In this document: one piece after another, positions 17,255 to 25,598 of the stretch
Layout: every line of letters starts with the position of its first letter
Position numbering within the stretch: position 1 is the first letter of the stretch
From: Kribbibacterium absianum
GTDB taxonomy: Bacteria > Actinomycetota > Coriobacteriia > Coriobacteriales > Atopobiaceae
Length of the DNA stretch: 64,000 bases
Reading direction: 5' to 3'
Assembly (NCBI RefSeq): GCF_030067705.1
Contig: NZ_JASJEX010000003.1
Span: 186,001-250,000, forward strand
The notes under the pieces: model-generated
The model's database searches: none
What the model was told of the DNA's origin: nothing
Seen by the model: the letters and a program-made list of their open reading frames with translations, nothing else
Position numbers and translations under genes: made by a program

Positions 17255-17728
17255 ATGGCCTTTGAGCGCGCCCTCACCTACCTCGAGCAGCGCGGCTATG
17301 GCGACCGCGTGAAGACCTTCGACGTGTCGAGCGCCACGGTGGACCTCGCCGCCGCCGCGCTCGGCGTGGAGCCCGCCGCCATCGCCAAGACGCTCTCGTT
17401 CTACCGCGGCGACCGCACGATCCTCCTGCTTGCGGCCGGCGACGCCCGTGTCGACAACCCCAAGTTCAAGGCCACCTTCGGCACCAAGGCCAAGATGCTC
17501 AGGGGCGACGACGTCGAACAGCGGGTGGGTCACGGCATCGGCGGCGTGTGCCCGTTTGGCGTGGAGGACGGCTGCGACGTCTTCCTCGACCGCTCGCTGC
17601 TCGCGCACGACACCGTCTACCCGGCCTGCGGCAACGCGGCGAGCGCCGTGCGCCTGACCCCGGAAGAGCTCGCGTCCGTGCTGCCCGATGCCGAATGGGT
17701 TGATGTGTGTCGCGTGCCTGAGGCGTAA
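17255..17728 (+). CDS. YbaK/EbsC family aminoacyl-tRNA deacylase
   Basis: A 157-residue protein of the YbaK/ProX editing family, which hydrolyses mischarged aminoacyl-tRNAs in trans (for example Cys-tRNA-Pro). Conserved features are the Lys in AAIAKTLSFY, the LLAAGDARVDNPKFKATFG block and the GHGIGGVCPFGV loop that lines the substrate pocket. The ATG at 17255 lies behind GCGAGGAGGA. Specificity within the family cannot be assigned from sequence alone. It runs opposite to tRNA-Glu, with the two starts about 60 bp apart. Confidence 0.85.
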   Translation: MAFERALTYLEQRGYGDRVKTFDVSSATVDLAAAALGVEPAAIAKTLSFYRGDRTILLLAAGDARVDNPKFKATFGTKAKMLRGDDVEQRVGHGIGGVCPFGVEDGCDVFLDRSLLAHDTVYPACGNAASAVRLTPEELASVLPDAEWVDVCRVPEA

Positions 17729-17874
17729 AAACCCGCAGGTGAGCGCGTCGCCGATGAACCTGAAGACAAGCTGATACCCGGGTGGCGCGCGAATTGGAAA
17801 TCGATTACTGTGTATGGGTGGGGTTCTCGGACCCCTCTGTCATGCCGCTCCCGTGTCGGTGAGGGGGATTCCCA

Positions 17875-18630
17875 ATGGGCAAGCGCGACACGAGGATCCT
17901 CGAGGTCCTCACGCAACGCAAGCGGGTGGAGGTGGTGGAGCTGGCCCGCGAGCTGGGCGTCTCCGCCGTGACGATGCGCAAGGACCTCGACGCCCTCGAG
18001 GCGCGGGGCGTGATCGTGCGCCAGCACGGCCACGCGGCGCTCGGCAACCCCAACGACATCAACGGCCGCTTGGCCTATCACTACGAGACCAAGCAGTCCA
18101 TCGCCGCCCGCGCCTGCGAGCTCGTGGACGACGGCGAGACCGTGATGGTGGAGTCCGGCTCCTGCTGCGCGCTGCTCGCCTCGGCGCTCGACGAGAGCGG
18201 CCGCTCCATCGTGGTCGTGACCAACTCGGCGTTCATCGCCGGCTACGTGCGCAACGCGCGGTCGCCGCGGACGGTGCTGCTCGGTGGCGCCTATCAGAAC
18301 GATGCGCAGGTGAACGTCGGGCCCATGGTGGCCCAGTGCGCCGAGAACTTCCGCGTGGAGCGGCTGTTCATCGGGGTGGACGGGTTCACGCGCGAGCAAG
18401 GCTTCACCAACAGCGACCAGATGCGCGCCCAGGCGGTGCGCGACATGGCCGCCCGCGCGACGGAGGTCGTGGTGCTGACCGAGAGCGAGAAGTTCGACCG
18501 GTCCGGCGTCGTGCCTCTCAACCTTGGGGACAAGATTCGCTGTGTGATCACGGACGACGGCATTGCGCCGGACATCCGTGCCCGGCTCGAGAACGACGGC
18601 GTGAGGGTGATCACCGTTCCGTCGGCGTGA
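17875..18630 (+). CDS. DeoR family transcriptional regulator
   Basis: A 251-residue sugar-responsive repressor type. The N-terminal winged helix (residues about 5-57) contains the DeoR signature VVELARELGVSAVTMRKDLDALEARG. The C-terminal sugar-phosphate sensor (DeoRC) carries ETVMVESGSCCALLAS, VVTNSAFIAGYV and FIGVDGFTREQGFT. Start chosen at the ATG 10 nt after GAGGGGG. No adjacent sugar genes exist: the next downstream genes are the phenylalanyl-tRNA synthetase operon with its own leader. The target and inducer are therefore unknown. Confidence 0.87.
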   Translation: MGKRDTRILEVLTQRKRVEVVELARELGVSAVTMRKDLDALEARGVIVRQHGHAALGNPNDINGRLAYHYETKQSIAARACELVDDGETVMVESGSCCALLASALDESGRSIVVVTNSAFIAGYVRNARSPRTVLLGGAYQNDAQVNVGPMVAQCAENFRVERLFIGVDGFTREQGFTNSDQMRAQAVRDMAARATEVVVLTESEKFDRSGVVPLNLGDKIRCVITDDGIAPDIRARLENDGVRVITVPSA

Positions 18631-18714
18631 GGGCGCTCGCCGACGGCGCGACCTGTGAGCGGGCCGGGACAACTGGAGCCGGCACCGGTGTCCCGGTGCC
18701 CCTGCCTTTGGATT

Positions 18715-19018
18715 TGCTACCATCGAGCGATACGGCGTTGACGGAGAAGGTTCCGCGCGTCGCGTCCCGAACGGACAGAGAAGGCCGCCACCGGTTGAGA
18801 GCGGCCCTACGGTCGGTGACGCGCGGCGTTCGCTCCCGAGCCGCTCCCTGAAGGGCCGCGCGGCCTGCGTAGGGGAGCCGGCCGACCCTCGACACGGGTT
18901 CCAAACAAGCGGGCCTCCCGGCCAGTGCCGGGACGCCAATCAAGGTGGTACCGCGGGTCACACGCACGCGACTCGTCCTTGGGAGTTCAGACACCGGGGG
19001 CGGGTCGCTTTCTCGTCC
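18715..19018 (+). promoter_or_regulatory. T-box leader of the pheST operon
   Basis: The T-box core AAGGTGGTACCGCG is at 18942-18955, with the TGGT bulge that pairs with an uncharged tRNA acceptor end. Upstream is about 220 nt of stem-rich leader (stem I/III region) in which UUC Phe codons occur near 18832 and 18898; I could not decide which is the specifier. Downstream, arms 18968-18978 and 18998-19008 form an 11-bp terminator stem followed by TTTCT. Uncharged tRNA-Phe would favour the antiterminator and switch on pheST. Confidence 0.85.
18968..19014 (+). terminator. T-box controlled terminator before pheS
   Basis: GCGACTCGTCC (18968-18978) pairs with GGGCGGGTCGC (18998-19008) through two G-U pairs and is followed by TTTCTCG. 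Its left arm begins 12 nt past the T-box core, as expected for the terminator conformer of a T-box switch. Confidence 0.7.
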
Positions 19019-19066
19019 CACGACAGACGGCGCCCGATGGCGCCGGAGGGAGGGACGGACCTGTCC

Positions 19067-20125
19067 ATGGGGATGATCGAAGAGCTTGAAGCGGTGCGCG
19101 AGCGCGCGCAGGCCGGCATCGGCGAGGCGGGCACGCTCGACGCGCTCGACGCGGTCCGCGTGGCCGTCACTGGCAAGAAGGGCGAGCTCACGGCGCTGAT
19201 GCGCGGTATGGGCAGGCTGAGCCCGGAGGAGCGCCCACTCGTGGGCAAGCGGGCCAACGAGGTGCGCCAGCAGGTGGAGGCCTGGATCGCTTCTCGGAGG
19301 GAGGAGCTGGAGGCCGCCGAGCTGGCGCGCCGCATCGAGGCGGACGCGGTGGACGTGACGCTGCCCGGGCGTCGGCCCGTGGTGGGGCACGAGCACCTGA
19401 TCAGCCAGATTGTGGACGAGATCACGGACATCTTCGTCGCCATGGGCTACACGGTGGCCGACGGCCCCTACGTGGAGACCGAGTACTACAACTTCACGTC
19501 GCTCAACGCGCCGGCGGACCACCCGAGCCGCTCGCCGCGCGACACGTTCTACGTGGCCGACCCCACCGACCCGCAGCCGGGCTCCCTGGTGAGCGACGTG
19601 CTGCTCCGCACTCAGACGTCCCCGGTGCAGATGCGCGTGATGGAGGCCGAGAAGCCCCCCATCTACATGATCAGCCCGGGCCGTGTGTTCCGTCCGGACA
19701 CCGCCGACGCCAACCACCTGCCGCAGTTCACGCAGATCGAGGGGCTCGTGGTGGACGAGGGCATCACGTTCGCGGACCTCAAGGGCACGCTCGACCATAT
19801 GACCCGCGAGATCTTTGGCAAGGACCGTGCCACGCGCTACCGGCCGCACTTCTTCCCGTTCACGGAGCCGAGCTGCGAGGTGGACGTGTCCTGCGGCGTG
19901 TGCCACGGCGAGGGGTGCCGCTTCTGCAATCACACCGGATGGATCGAGATCCTCGGCTGCGGCATGGTGGACCCCAACGTCTTTGGTTACGCGGGCATCG
20001 ACCCGGAGACCTATAGCGGCTTCGCCTTTGGCATCGGCGCCGAGCGCGTCGCGGCCCTGCGCTACGACCTGCCGGACCTTCGCATGCTGATGACCGGCGA
20101 CATGCGCTTCCTCCGGCAGTTCTAG
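19067..20125 (+). CDS. pheS: Phenylalanyl-tRNA synthetase alpha subunit
   Basis: Catalytic class II subunit that charges tRNA-Phe as an alpha2-beta2 tetramer. The 352-residue protein has an N-terminal coiled-coil (residues about 1-85), the motif 1 region GHEHLISQIVDEITDIF, the motif 2 substrate region ETEYYNFTSLNAPADHP, and motif 3 GFAFGIGAERVA near the end. A Cys cluster (CGVCHGEGCRFCNHTGW, near residue 277) resembles the zinc-ribbon insert of many Gram-positive PheS. The ATG at 19067 is chosen by alignment; GGAGGGAGGG is about 12 nt upstream, and an in-frame ATG at 19037 is possible. The T-box leader controls it. Confidence 0.95.
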   Translation: MGMIEELEAVRERAQAGIGEAGTLDALDAVRVAVTGKKGELTALMRGMGRLSPEERPLVGKRANEVRQQVEAWIASRREELEAAELARRIEADAVDVTLPGRRPVVGHEHLISQIVDEITDIFVAMGYTVADGPYVETEYYNFTSLNAPADHPSRSPRDTFYVADPTDPQPGSLVSDVLLRTQTSPVQMRVMEAEKPPIYMISPGRVFRPDTADANHLPQFTQIEGLVVDEGITFADLKGTLDHMTREIFGKDRATRYRPHFFPFTEPSCEVDVSCGVCHGEGCRFCNHTGWIEILGCGMVDPNVFGYAGIDPETYSGFAFGIGAERVAALRYDLPDLRMLMTGDMRFLRQF

Positions 20126-20128
20126 TCG

Positions 20129-20256
20129 TGGACGCTTGCGTCAAAGCTTCTTGTCCACGGTTGGACAGTTGGCTCTGACCGAAGCGTCCAGACGTGGACA
20201 AATGGCTCTCTCCGAAGCGTCCAGACGTGGACAAACGGCTTTGACCGAAGCGTCCA
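20129..20256. repeat. 29-nt palindromic repeat array, locus A2 (4 units, between pheS and pheT)
   Basis: Four 29-nt units at 20129-20157 (forward), 20162-20190, 20195-20223 and 20228-20256 (inverted), each separated by exactly 4 nt, giving a 33-nt lattice. The first two units can pair over nearly their whole length around a 4-nt loop. The array fills most of the 167-bp gap between the two synthetase subunit genes and ends 36 nt before the pheT start. Confidence 0.95.
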
Positions 20257-20292
20257 GATTCGCAACCCCCGCGCTCAAGAAAGGCTGATTCC

Positions 20293-22758
20293 ATGCGCGT
20301 CTCCTATGAATGGCTCGGCACGATGGTCGACCTTCCGGCCGACCCTGCCGACCTCGTGAAAGAACTGATCCGCACCGGCACCGAGGTGGAGGCCGTCGAG
20401 CGCGTCGGCGCCGACCTCGAGAACGTCGTCGTGGGCCGCGTCGTCTCCTGCGAGCCGCACCCGGACTCCGACCACATGCACGTGACACAGGTGGACGTGG
20501 GCGACCTCAACACCGACGCCGAGGGCAACCCCGTGCCGCTGCAGATCGTCTGCGGCGCCCCCAACGTCGTCGACGCCGAGTGCGTGGCCGTCGCCATGAT
20601 CGGGGCCGAGCTGCCCGGCGGCGTCAAGATCAAGAAGTCCAAGCTCCGCGGCGTCGAGTCCTGCGGCATGAACTGCTCCCAGAGGGAGCTGGGCATCGGG
20701 TCCGAGCACGAGGGCGGCATCATGCTGCTCCCGGCGGACGCTCCGGTGGGCATGCCCATCGCGGACTACCTCGGCATCGCGGACACCGTGCTCGACTGCG
20801 AGATCACGCCCAACCGCCCCGACTGTCTCTCGATGACCGGCTTCGCCACCGAGGTGGGCGCCGTGCTCGAGAAGCCCGTGGCCGTCGAGCTGCCCGACAT
20901 CCAGCGCGAGGTGCGCCCGGCGTCCAAGGACCTCGTCACGGTCGCCATCGACGACCCCGAGCTCTGCTCCCGCTACGTCGCCCGCGTGGTCAAGGACGTC
21001 AAGATAGGCCCGTCGCCGGAGTGGCTCGCCCAGCGCGTGACCGCTGCCGGCAGCCGCCCCATCAACAACGTCGTGGACGTCACCAACTACGTGATGTACC
21101 TCACCGGCCAGCCGCTCCATGCGTTCGACCTCGGCAAGCTCAAGGACCGCGACGGCAAGCGGTCCATCGTGGTGCGGGCCGCCCGTGAGGGCGAGGAGAT
21201 CGAGACCCTCGACGGCCAGGTGCGCCAGCTGACCCCGGACATGGCCGTGATCACCGACGGCGGTGAGACGCCCGTGGCCCTCGCCGGCGTCATGGGCGGC
21301 ATGAACTCGGAGATCGACGACACCACGACCGAGGTGCTCCTCGAGAGCGCGTGCTTCTCGCCCGGCCACACGAGCCGCACAAGCCGCGACCTCGGCCTCA
21401 TGAGCGAGGCCTCCATCCGCTTCGAGCGCCAGGTGGACGCTGCCGGTTGCGCCGAGGTGGCCGACATTGCGGCGGCGCTCTTTGAGGCTTGCTGCGGCGC
21501 GGAGGTCTGCAAGGGCGCCGTCGACGTGTACCCGGAGCCCGTCACCGTCGAGCCCATCACGCTGCGCCCGTCCCGCGTGCGCCAGCTGTGCGGCGCGGAC
21601 ATCCCCACCGACTTCATGGTCGCGTGCCTCGCCCGTCTCGGGTGCGCCGTCGTGCCGGGCAAGCCGGGCATGCCCATCGAGGTGGTGCCGCCCACGACGC
21701 GGCCGGACCTGACCCGCGAGATCGACCTGGTCGAGGAGGTCCTCCGCCTCTGGGGCATGGGCTACGTCGAGCCGAGCATCCCGGCCGCGCGCAACCACAC
21801 CGGCGGCCTCACCGAGGAGCAGCGCCGCGAGAAGCTCATCGGCGCCACCCTTCGCGAGAGCGGCCTCAACGAGACGCTCACCTACAACTTCGCGACCTCT
21901 GGCGACCTCGAGCGCCTGCGCATGACCGACGACGGCCGCGGCGACGCCGTCGCGATCCTCAACCCGCTGACGAGCGACCAGGGCGAGATGCGCCGCTCCA
22001 TCGTGCCGGGGCTGCTCCGCTCCGTGGCGTACAACATCGACCATGGCGTGCCCGACGTCGCGCTCTACGAGCAGGGCCGTGTGTTCTTTGGCCGCGCGGA
22101 CCAGGCCCAGCCGGACGAGCCCCATTATGTGGCCGCGGTCTACTCCGGCCAGTGGCGTCAGGACGGCTGGGACCAGCGCTTCGAGCCGTTCTCGTTCTTT
22201 GACGCCAAGGGGGCCGTGGAGCAGCTCGCCGCCGCGCTCAAGATCGAGCGTCTGCGCTTCAAGACGGCCAACCCCGAGAAGTACCCCTGGCTGCAGCCCG
22301 GTCGCGCCGCAGAGGTGCTGGTGGGGAAGGAGCGCATCGGCTGGTGCGGCAACGTCCATCCGCTCGCGCTCGCGGACTTTGGCATCGACGCCGAGGTCGT
22401 GGCGTTCGAGCTGGATCAGGACAAGCTGCTGGCCCATGCGCAGGAGTTCCGCGCCTACGAGGACATCCCGACGCTCCCGGGCGTCGAGGTGGACCTGGCG
22501 CTCGTGGTGGGCGAGGACAAGGACTACGAGACGGTCGTCCAGCGCGTGAAGTCCGCCGGCGGCAAGCTGCTCGACGACGTGCGCCTGTTCGACGTGTACC
22601 GCGACCCGGTGCGTGTGGGGCCGGGCAAGAAGTCGATGGCGTTCGCGCTGACGTTCCGCAGCCCGGACCGCTCGCTGACGAGCGAAGAGGTCGACAAGAC
22701 GATGGGCAAGCTCGTGCAGAAGGTCCAGCGCTCGTTGGGCGCCGAGGTGCGTGGCTAG
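20293..22758 (+). CDS. pheT: Phenylalanyl-tRNA synthetase beta subunit
   Basis: The tRNA-binding and editing subunit, 821 residues, a usual length. In order: the N-terminal lead MRVSYEWLGTMVDLP; an EMAP-type tRNA-binding domain (about residues 40-155, with VVGRVVSCEPHPDSDHM and QIVCGAPNV); B3/B4 editing region (SRYVARVVK, PINNVVDVTNYVM, LDGQVRQL); B5 domain with RPDLTREIDLVEEVLRLWG; and the C-terminal anticodon-binding FDX-ACB domain (VYRDPVRVGPGKKSMAFAL). The ATG at 20293 follows AAAGG. It is separated from pheS by the unusual repeat array, yet the pair is presumably one transcript. Confidence 0.97.
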   Translation: MRVSYEWLGTMVDLPADPADLVKELIRTGTEVEAVERVGADLENVVVGRVVSCEPHPDSDHMHVTQVDVGDLNTDAEGNPVPLQIVCGAPNVVDAECVAVAMIGAELPGGVKIKKSKLRGVESCGMNCSQRELGIGSEHEGGIMLLPADAPVGMPIADYLGIADTVLDCEITPNRPDCLSMTGFATEVGAVLEKPVAVELPDIQREVRPASKDLVTVAIDDPELCSRYVARVVKDVKIGPSPEWLAQRVTAAGSRPINNVVDVTNYVMYLTGQPLHAFDLGKLKDRDGKRSIVVRAAREGEEIETLDGQVRQLTPDMAVITDGGETPVALAGVMGGMNSEIDDTTTEVLLESACFSPGHTSRTSRDLGLMSEASIRFERQVDAAGCAEVADIAAALFEACCGAEVCKGAVDVYPEPVTVEPITLRPSRVRQLCGADIPTDFMVACLARLGCAVVPGKPGMPIEVVPPTTRPDLTREIDLVEEVLRLWGMGYVEPSIPAARNHTGGLTEEQRREKLIGATLRESGLNETLTYNFATSGDLERLRMTDDGRGDAVAILNPLTSDQGEMRRSIVPGLLRSVAYNIDHGVPDVALYEQGRVFFGRADQAQPDEPHYVAAVYSGQWRQDGWDQRFEPFSFFDAKGAVEQLAAALKIERLRFKTANPEKYPWLQPGRAAEVLVGKERIGWCGNVHPLALADFGIDAEVVAFELDQDKLLAHAQEFRAYEDIPTLPGVEVDLALVVGEDKDYETVVQRVKSAGGKLLDDVRLFDVYRDPVRVGPGKKSMAFALTFRSPDRSLTSEEVDKTMGKLVQKVQRSLGAEVRG

Positions 22759-22778
22759 CCCTCTCAGCGACATAAAAC

Positions 22779-22822
22779 AAGCAATGAGTCAGTGCCCATC
22801 GGGTTCTGGCTCATTGCTTTTG
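22779..22822 (+). terminator. Terminator after pheT
   Basis: AAGCAATGAGTCAG (22779-22792) pairs with CTGGCTCATTGCTT (22806-22819) with one G-U, followed by TTGT. It begins about 20 nt past the pheT stop. Confidence 0.8.
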
Positions 22823-23110
22823 TCGGGCTGGTTCGCACTGTGATTTCGTGCGGGCTGCGGTTCTCCGCCCTGTGTGTGGCGCAATGTGCGGTGCCAAAGG
22901 GGTTGGGCACCTTTGCCACTGGCTTGCATTCGCAAAGCAAACTCGCAAGTTGGAGTTGCAATTGCAAACCAAGGCCAAGCGATAGACGCTCCGCTCGCAA
23001 AACCCCAGCTAAAGAGTTCAATAATACAGCCATCTTTAGTTTGTATTGCGTTTGCAAGCTTAACCGGCGTTTCGGCTGCGGCGTGACGATGGGCCAAGCC
23101 CTCTGTCAGG
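22823..23110. other. Gene-free, lower-GC convergent intergenic stretch
   Basis: About 290 bp between the pheT terminator and the yhcH-like stop. It is visibly richer in A/T than its neighbours and full of GCAAA/TTGCA words, including the perfect 12-bp palindrome TTGCAATTGCAA at 22956-22967. Open frames here have no recognisable product and poor composition. I see no gene. Confidence 0.6.
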
Positions 23111-23112
23111 TT

Positions 23113-23610
23113 CTACAGCGCGACCTTCACCACCGCTTTCTTGAGCGGTGCCGGGCCGTTCTCCCCGCAGCAGCCGGGCTTGTGCGCCACGCCCGGCTCC
23201 GTCACCACAACGTCGCCCGCCCGCGCCGTGACCCAGGTTTCCTGGTCCTTCGGCGCGCGATAGAGCGCGAAGTCGTCGCGCTCGTTGTACTCGGTGACGG
23301 CCTCGCAGGCCTCGACGGGCGCCACGGCCATGTGCTCCTCGCCCTCGACCACGTAGTGGACGTCGATGTACGCGCGGTGCGCCTCGTGGTCCTTGGAGTC
23401 CGGGGAGCTCGTCTCGAAGGCCATCACGTTCGCAAAGAGCGCATCGCCGTCAATCTCCGCGCGGCCAAGCTTCTGGGCCTTCCAGTCGTTCTCGGCGAGC
23501 CAGTCGAGGCCGCGCTTCAGGCGGGCCTTGGCCTCGTCCGAGAGGCCGAGCCCCTCGATCTGCTCGATCACTTCCGGGCTTCTGCGTTCATCGATGGATG
23601 CGACGATCAT
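23113..23610 (-). CDS. YhcH/YjgK/YiaL family protein (DUF386)
   Basis: A cupin-like protein of 165 residues. The family signature is clear: AHRAYIDVHYVVEGEEHMAVAPVE in the middle (metal-binding His and Glu), YNERDDFALY and the C-terminal EPGVAHKPGCC...LKKAVVKV strand. Relatives include EbgC (beta-galactosidase small subunit) and YhcH of sialic acid operons; most act on sugar anomers or are uncharacterised. The ATG at 23610 follows AGGAGGAACC. It is alone here, so the sugar it serves is unknown. It is convergent with pheT and divergent from the toxin-antitoxin pair. Confidence 0.82.
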   Translation of the reverse strand: MIVASIDERRSPEVIEQIEGLGLSDEAKARLKRGLDWLAENDWKAQKLGRAEIDGDALFANVMAFETSSPDSKDHEAHRAYIDVHYVVEGEEHMAVAPVEACEAVTEYNERDDFALYRAPKDQETWVTARAGDVVVTEPGVAHKPGCCGENGPAPLKKAVVKVAL

Positions 23611-23731
23611 GGTTCCTCCTGACGGTGATGGTGGTGGCTCCAGTGTGCAACGGGGTGCGTACCCGGAGGAGCCGCGGACGCATCGACGGCCCGCGTTGGG
23701 CGGCCGCCGGCACTTGGCATGACTTTGTCCC

Positions 23732-23764
23732 TTGACCCGAACAAGTGTCCCTCATATAATGAGG
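23732..23764 (+). promoter_or_regulatory. Promoter with overlapping palindromic operator for the toxin-antitoxin pair
   Basis: TTGACC (23732-23737), a 17-nt spacer and TATAAT (23755-23760) form a near-consensus promoter. The -10 lies inside the palindrome CCTCAT-ATA-ATGAGG (23750-23764), a good candidate for autoregulation by the antitoxin. The antitoxin ATG is 28 nt further on. Confidence 0.82.
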
Positions 23765-23792
23765 TATGACGTGATACGACCGAGGAGCACCC

Positions 23793-24188
23793 ATGCCTAC
23801 TGCCACTGTCGAGCGACCGAGCAAGCCGAGGAGTGCCAACCCTGCCACCGCGATGATCACCGCGCGCATGACGCCGGAGAAGAAAGAGGAGGGCAACGCC
23901 GCGCTCAAAGCGCTGGGCGTCACGCCCTCCGAGGCCGTGAACCAGCTCTACGACTACGTGATCAGATGCGGCGACCTGCCCTTTGAGCCGGAGGAAAAAG
24001 TGTGGCCGTCGCAGCTGCTGACCGACGAGGAGAAGCGGAGGCGACTGGAGGAGGCAAAGGCGCGGCTCGAGAAGATCGCGGCATCGCTGCCTCCCTACGA
24101 CCCGGCAAACGATCCGTTCTTGTACGCCTCTAATGGCGACATCGCTCGTGCGCGGGCAGAGCAGCGCCTCGCGGAAGGGAAGTGCTAA
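23793..24188 (+). CDS. RelB/DinJ-like antitoxin
   Basis: A 131-residue protein with a ribbon-helix-helix type N-terminal domain at about residues 27-62: ITARMTPEKKEEGNAALKALG then VTPSEAVNQLYDYV, the RelB/DinJ DNA-binding wording. It is followed by a long charged helix (EEKRRRLEEAKARLEKIAASL) likely to wrap the toxin. It would neutralise the PIN protein encoded 2 nt downstream and repress the shared promoter. GAGGAG lies 8-13 nt ahead of the ATG. DinJ-like antitoxins more often accompany YafQ/RelE ribonucleases, so the pairing with a PIN toxin is of interest. Confidence 0.82.
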   Translation: MPTATVERPSKPRSANPATAMITARMTPEKKEEGNAALKALGVTPSEAVNQLYDYVIRCGDLPFEPEEKVWPSQLLTDEEKRRRLEEAKARLEKIAASLPPYDPANDPFLYASNGDIARARAEQRLAEGKC

Positions 24189-24190
24189 CG

Positions 24191-24655
24191 ATGGCGATGA
24201 ACGTTGTGGTCGACACCAACGTTGCCCTCGACTATCTCATGCACCGGGGCACCTTCTTCGAGCCGGCGCGGCAACTTGTCGACTATGGGTACTGGGGCGA
24301 TTACCGGCTTCTCATGCTAGTGAGTCAGGTCACCGACTTGTTCTACGTGATGACGACCACGCCAGGCCCAGAAAGAGCTTCAAAACGAGGCGCAAAGGAG
24401 GCACTGGCTTCCTTTTTCGAGGAGGTCTCGCTGCGGCCATTGATGCCCGGGGACGTGCAGCGCGCTTTGAGCGACGACTGGGCTGACTTTGAGGACGCCT
24501 GTCTCTATGAGGGGGCTGTCCGTGCGGGTGCCAAGGCGATTATCACAAGGAACAAAAAAGACTTTGCGGCCTCGAACATCCCCGTCTACACCTGCGAGGA
24601 GTGGTTCCAGCACCTCAAGGACGACTATGGACTCGAGTACGCGGAGTTTAACTAG
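24191..24655 (+). CDS. PIN domain toxin ribonuclease
   Basis: A 154-residue PIN-fold protein. The metal-binding acidic set is visible: Asp8 in VVVDTNVALDYL, the DWADFEDACLYEGA block near residues 96-110, and the C-terminal IITRNKKDF with its Asp near 123. PIN toxins (VapC-like) cleave tRNA or rRNA with Mg2+. Start at the ATG 24191 because GAAGGGAAG is 8 nt upstream; an in-frame GTG at 24182 overlaps the antitoxin stop. Its base composition is less GC-rich than that of flanking genes, which suggests transfer. Confidence 0.85.
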   Translation: MAMNVVVDTNVALDYLMHRGTFFEPARQLVDYGYWGDYRLLMLVSQVTDLFYVMTTTPGPERASKRGAKEALASFFEEVSLRPLMPGDVQRALSDDWADFEDACLYEGAVRAGAKAIITRNKKDFAASNIPVYTCEEWFQHLKDDYGLEYAEFN

Positions 24656-24710
24656 GCCGTAGCGCGCGATCGCTAAAGTGGTCACGTCACGGCGTTCGTT
24701 GAGGAGCCCT

Positions 24711-25514
24711 ATGCCTTCCTGGAACATCCACACCGGCCTGGTCGAGCGCCTGGCCTCCGGGAACGACCTCGCGTCGCTCGGTATTCGCGACCTTAACGCG
24801 TACCACTTTGGCAACCTGGTGCCGGACGTGTACGTGGGCTACATGGTGCCGGACGTCTCGCACACCTTGCTCTACACGGACACGCACCACACGCTGCCGT
24901 CCCACATTCCCGTTGCGGACCATCAGGAGTTCTGGGACCGGTGGGTCGAGCCGTTCGTCGAGACGGGCGGCGTGGACGACGTGACGCTTGGTGCGTGGGC
25001 GCACCTGTTGGCGGACCACCATTACAACGAGCGCGTCAACGCGTTTCTGGCCGAGCACAACGTGCCGTCGGGCGAACAGACCCGCATCCGCAAGCAGGGG
25101 GACTTCGACCGCTTTGGTCACGGGCTCGGCATCACGCTCACGGTGGACCCGAACGAGCGGCTCAAGGCGCAGGCGGCGCGGTTCCCGGAGTACCAGATCG
25201 AAGGCGCCGACGTGGAGGCTGCCTGTCGTGCGCACGCCAAGCTCGTTGAGGCGAGCCGAGAGGTGCCGGACGGCGCGGGTTACTCGCTCCTCTCCGAGGA
25301 GCTGATCGGCGACGTGTTCGACCGCATCGACCGCGACACCCGTGAGCGGTTGAGCGGCTATGCGGCGGCCGTGCGCGCGGCGGGACATGACCCGATGGCC
25401 TCGCCCCCCGAGCGCCCACTCGATCGGCCGAGCCTGCGCGTGGGCCCGGAGCCGGCGGTGCTGCTCGCCCAGGACTGGCAGGCGGCTGCAGCAGCCGCCC
25501 AATTGGCCGGGTGA
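24711..25514 (+). CDS. Zinc-dependent phospholipase C-like protein
   Basis: A 267-residue protein matching the zinc-dependent phospholipase C/S1-P1 nuclease fold often annotated as a hydrolase of unknown substrate. Likely metal ligands appear in order: PSWNIHTGL at the N-terminus, HFGNLVPDVY near residue 37, TDTHHTLPSH near 60 and LGAWAHLLADHHYNERV near 97-113, where His/Asp spacing matches the family. No signal peptide is seen, so it is probably cytosolic. The ATG at 24711 follows TTGAGGAG. It lies between the toxin gene and a GntR regulator; no functional link is evident. Confidence 0.7.
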   Translation: MPSWNIHTGLVERLASGNDLASLGIRDLNAYHFGNLVPDVYVGYMVPDVSHTLLYTDTHHTLPSHIPVADHQEFWDRWVEPFVETGGVDDVTLGAWAHLLADHHYNERVNAFLAEHNVPSGEQTRIRKQGDFDRFGHGLGITLTVDPNERLKAQAARFPEYQIEGADVEAACRAHAKLVEASREVPDGAGYSLLSEELIGDVFDRIDRDTRERLSGYAAAVRAAGHDPMASPPERPLDRPSLRVGPEPAVLLAQDWQAAAAAAQLAG

Positions 25515-25598
25515 GCTGGGCACACGCGAGGCTCTGGCGTATCGGCACCGTCCCTAAGGGATACACTGTCGCGGATGGAACGACAGGGGAGGCCCCAA

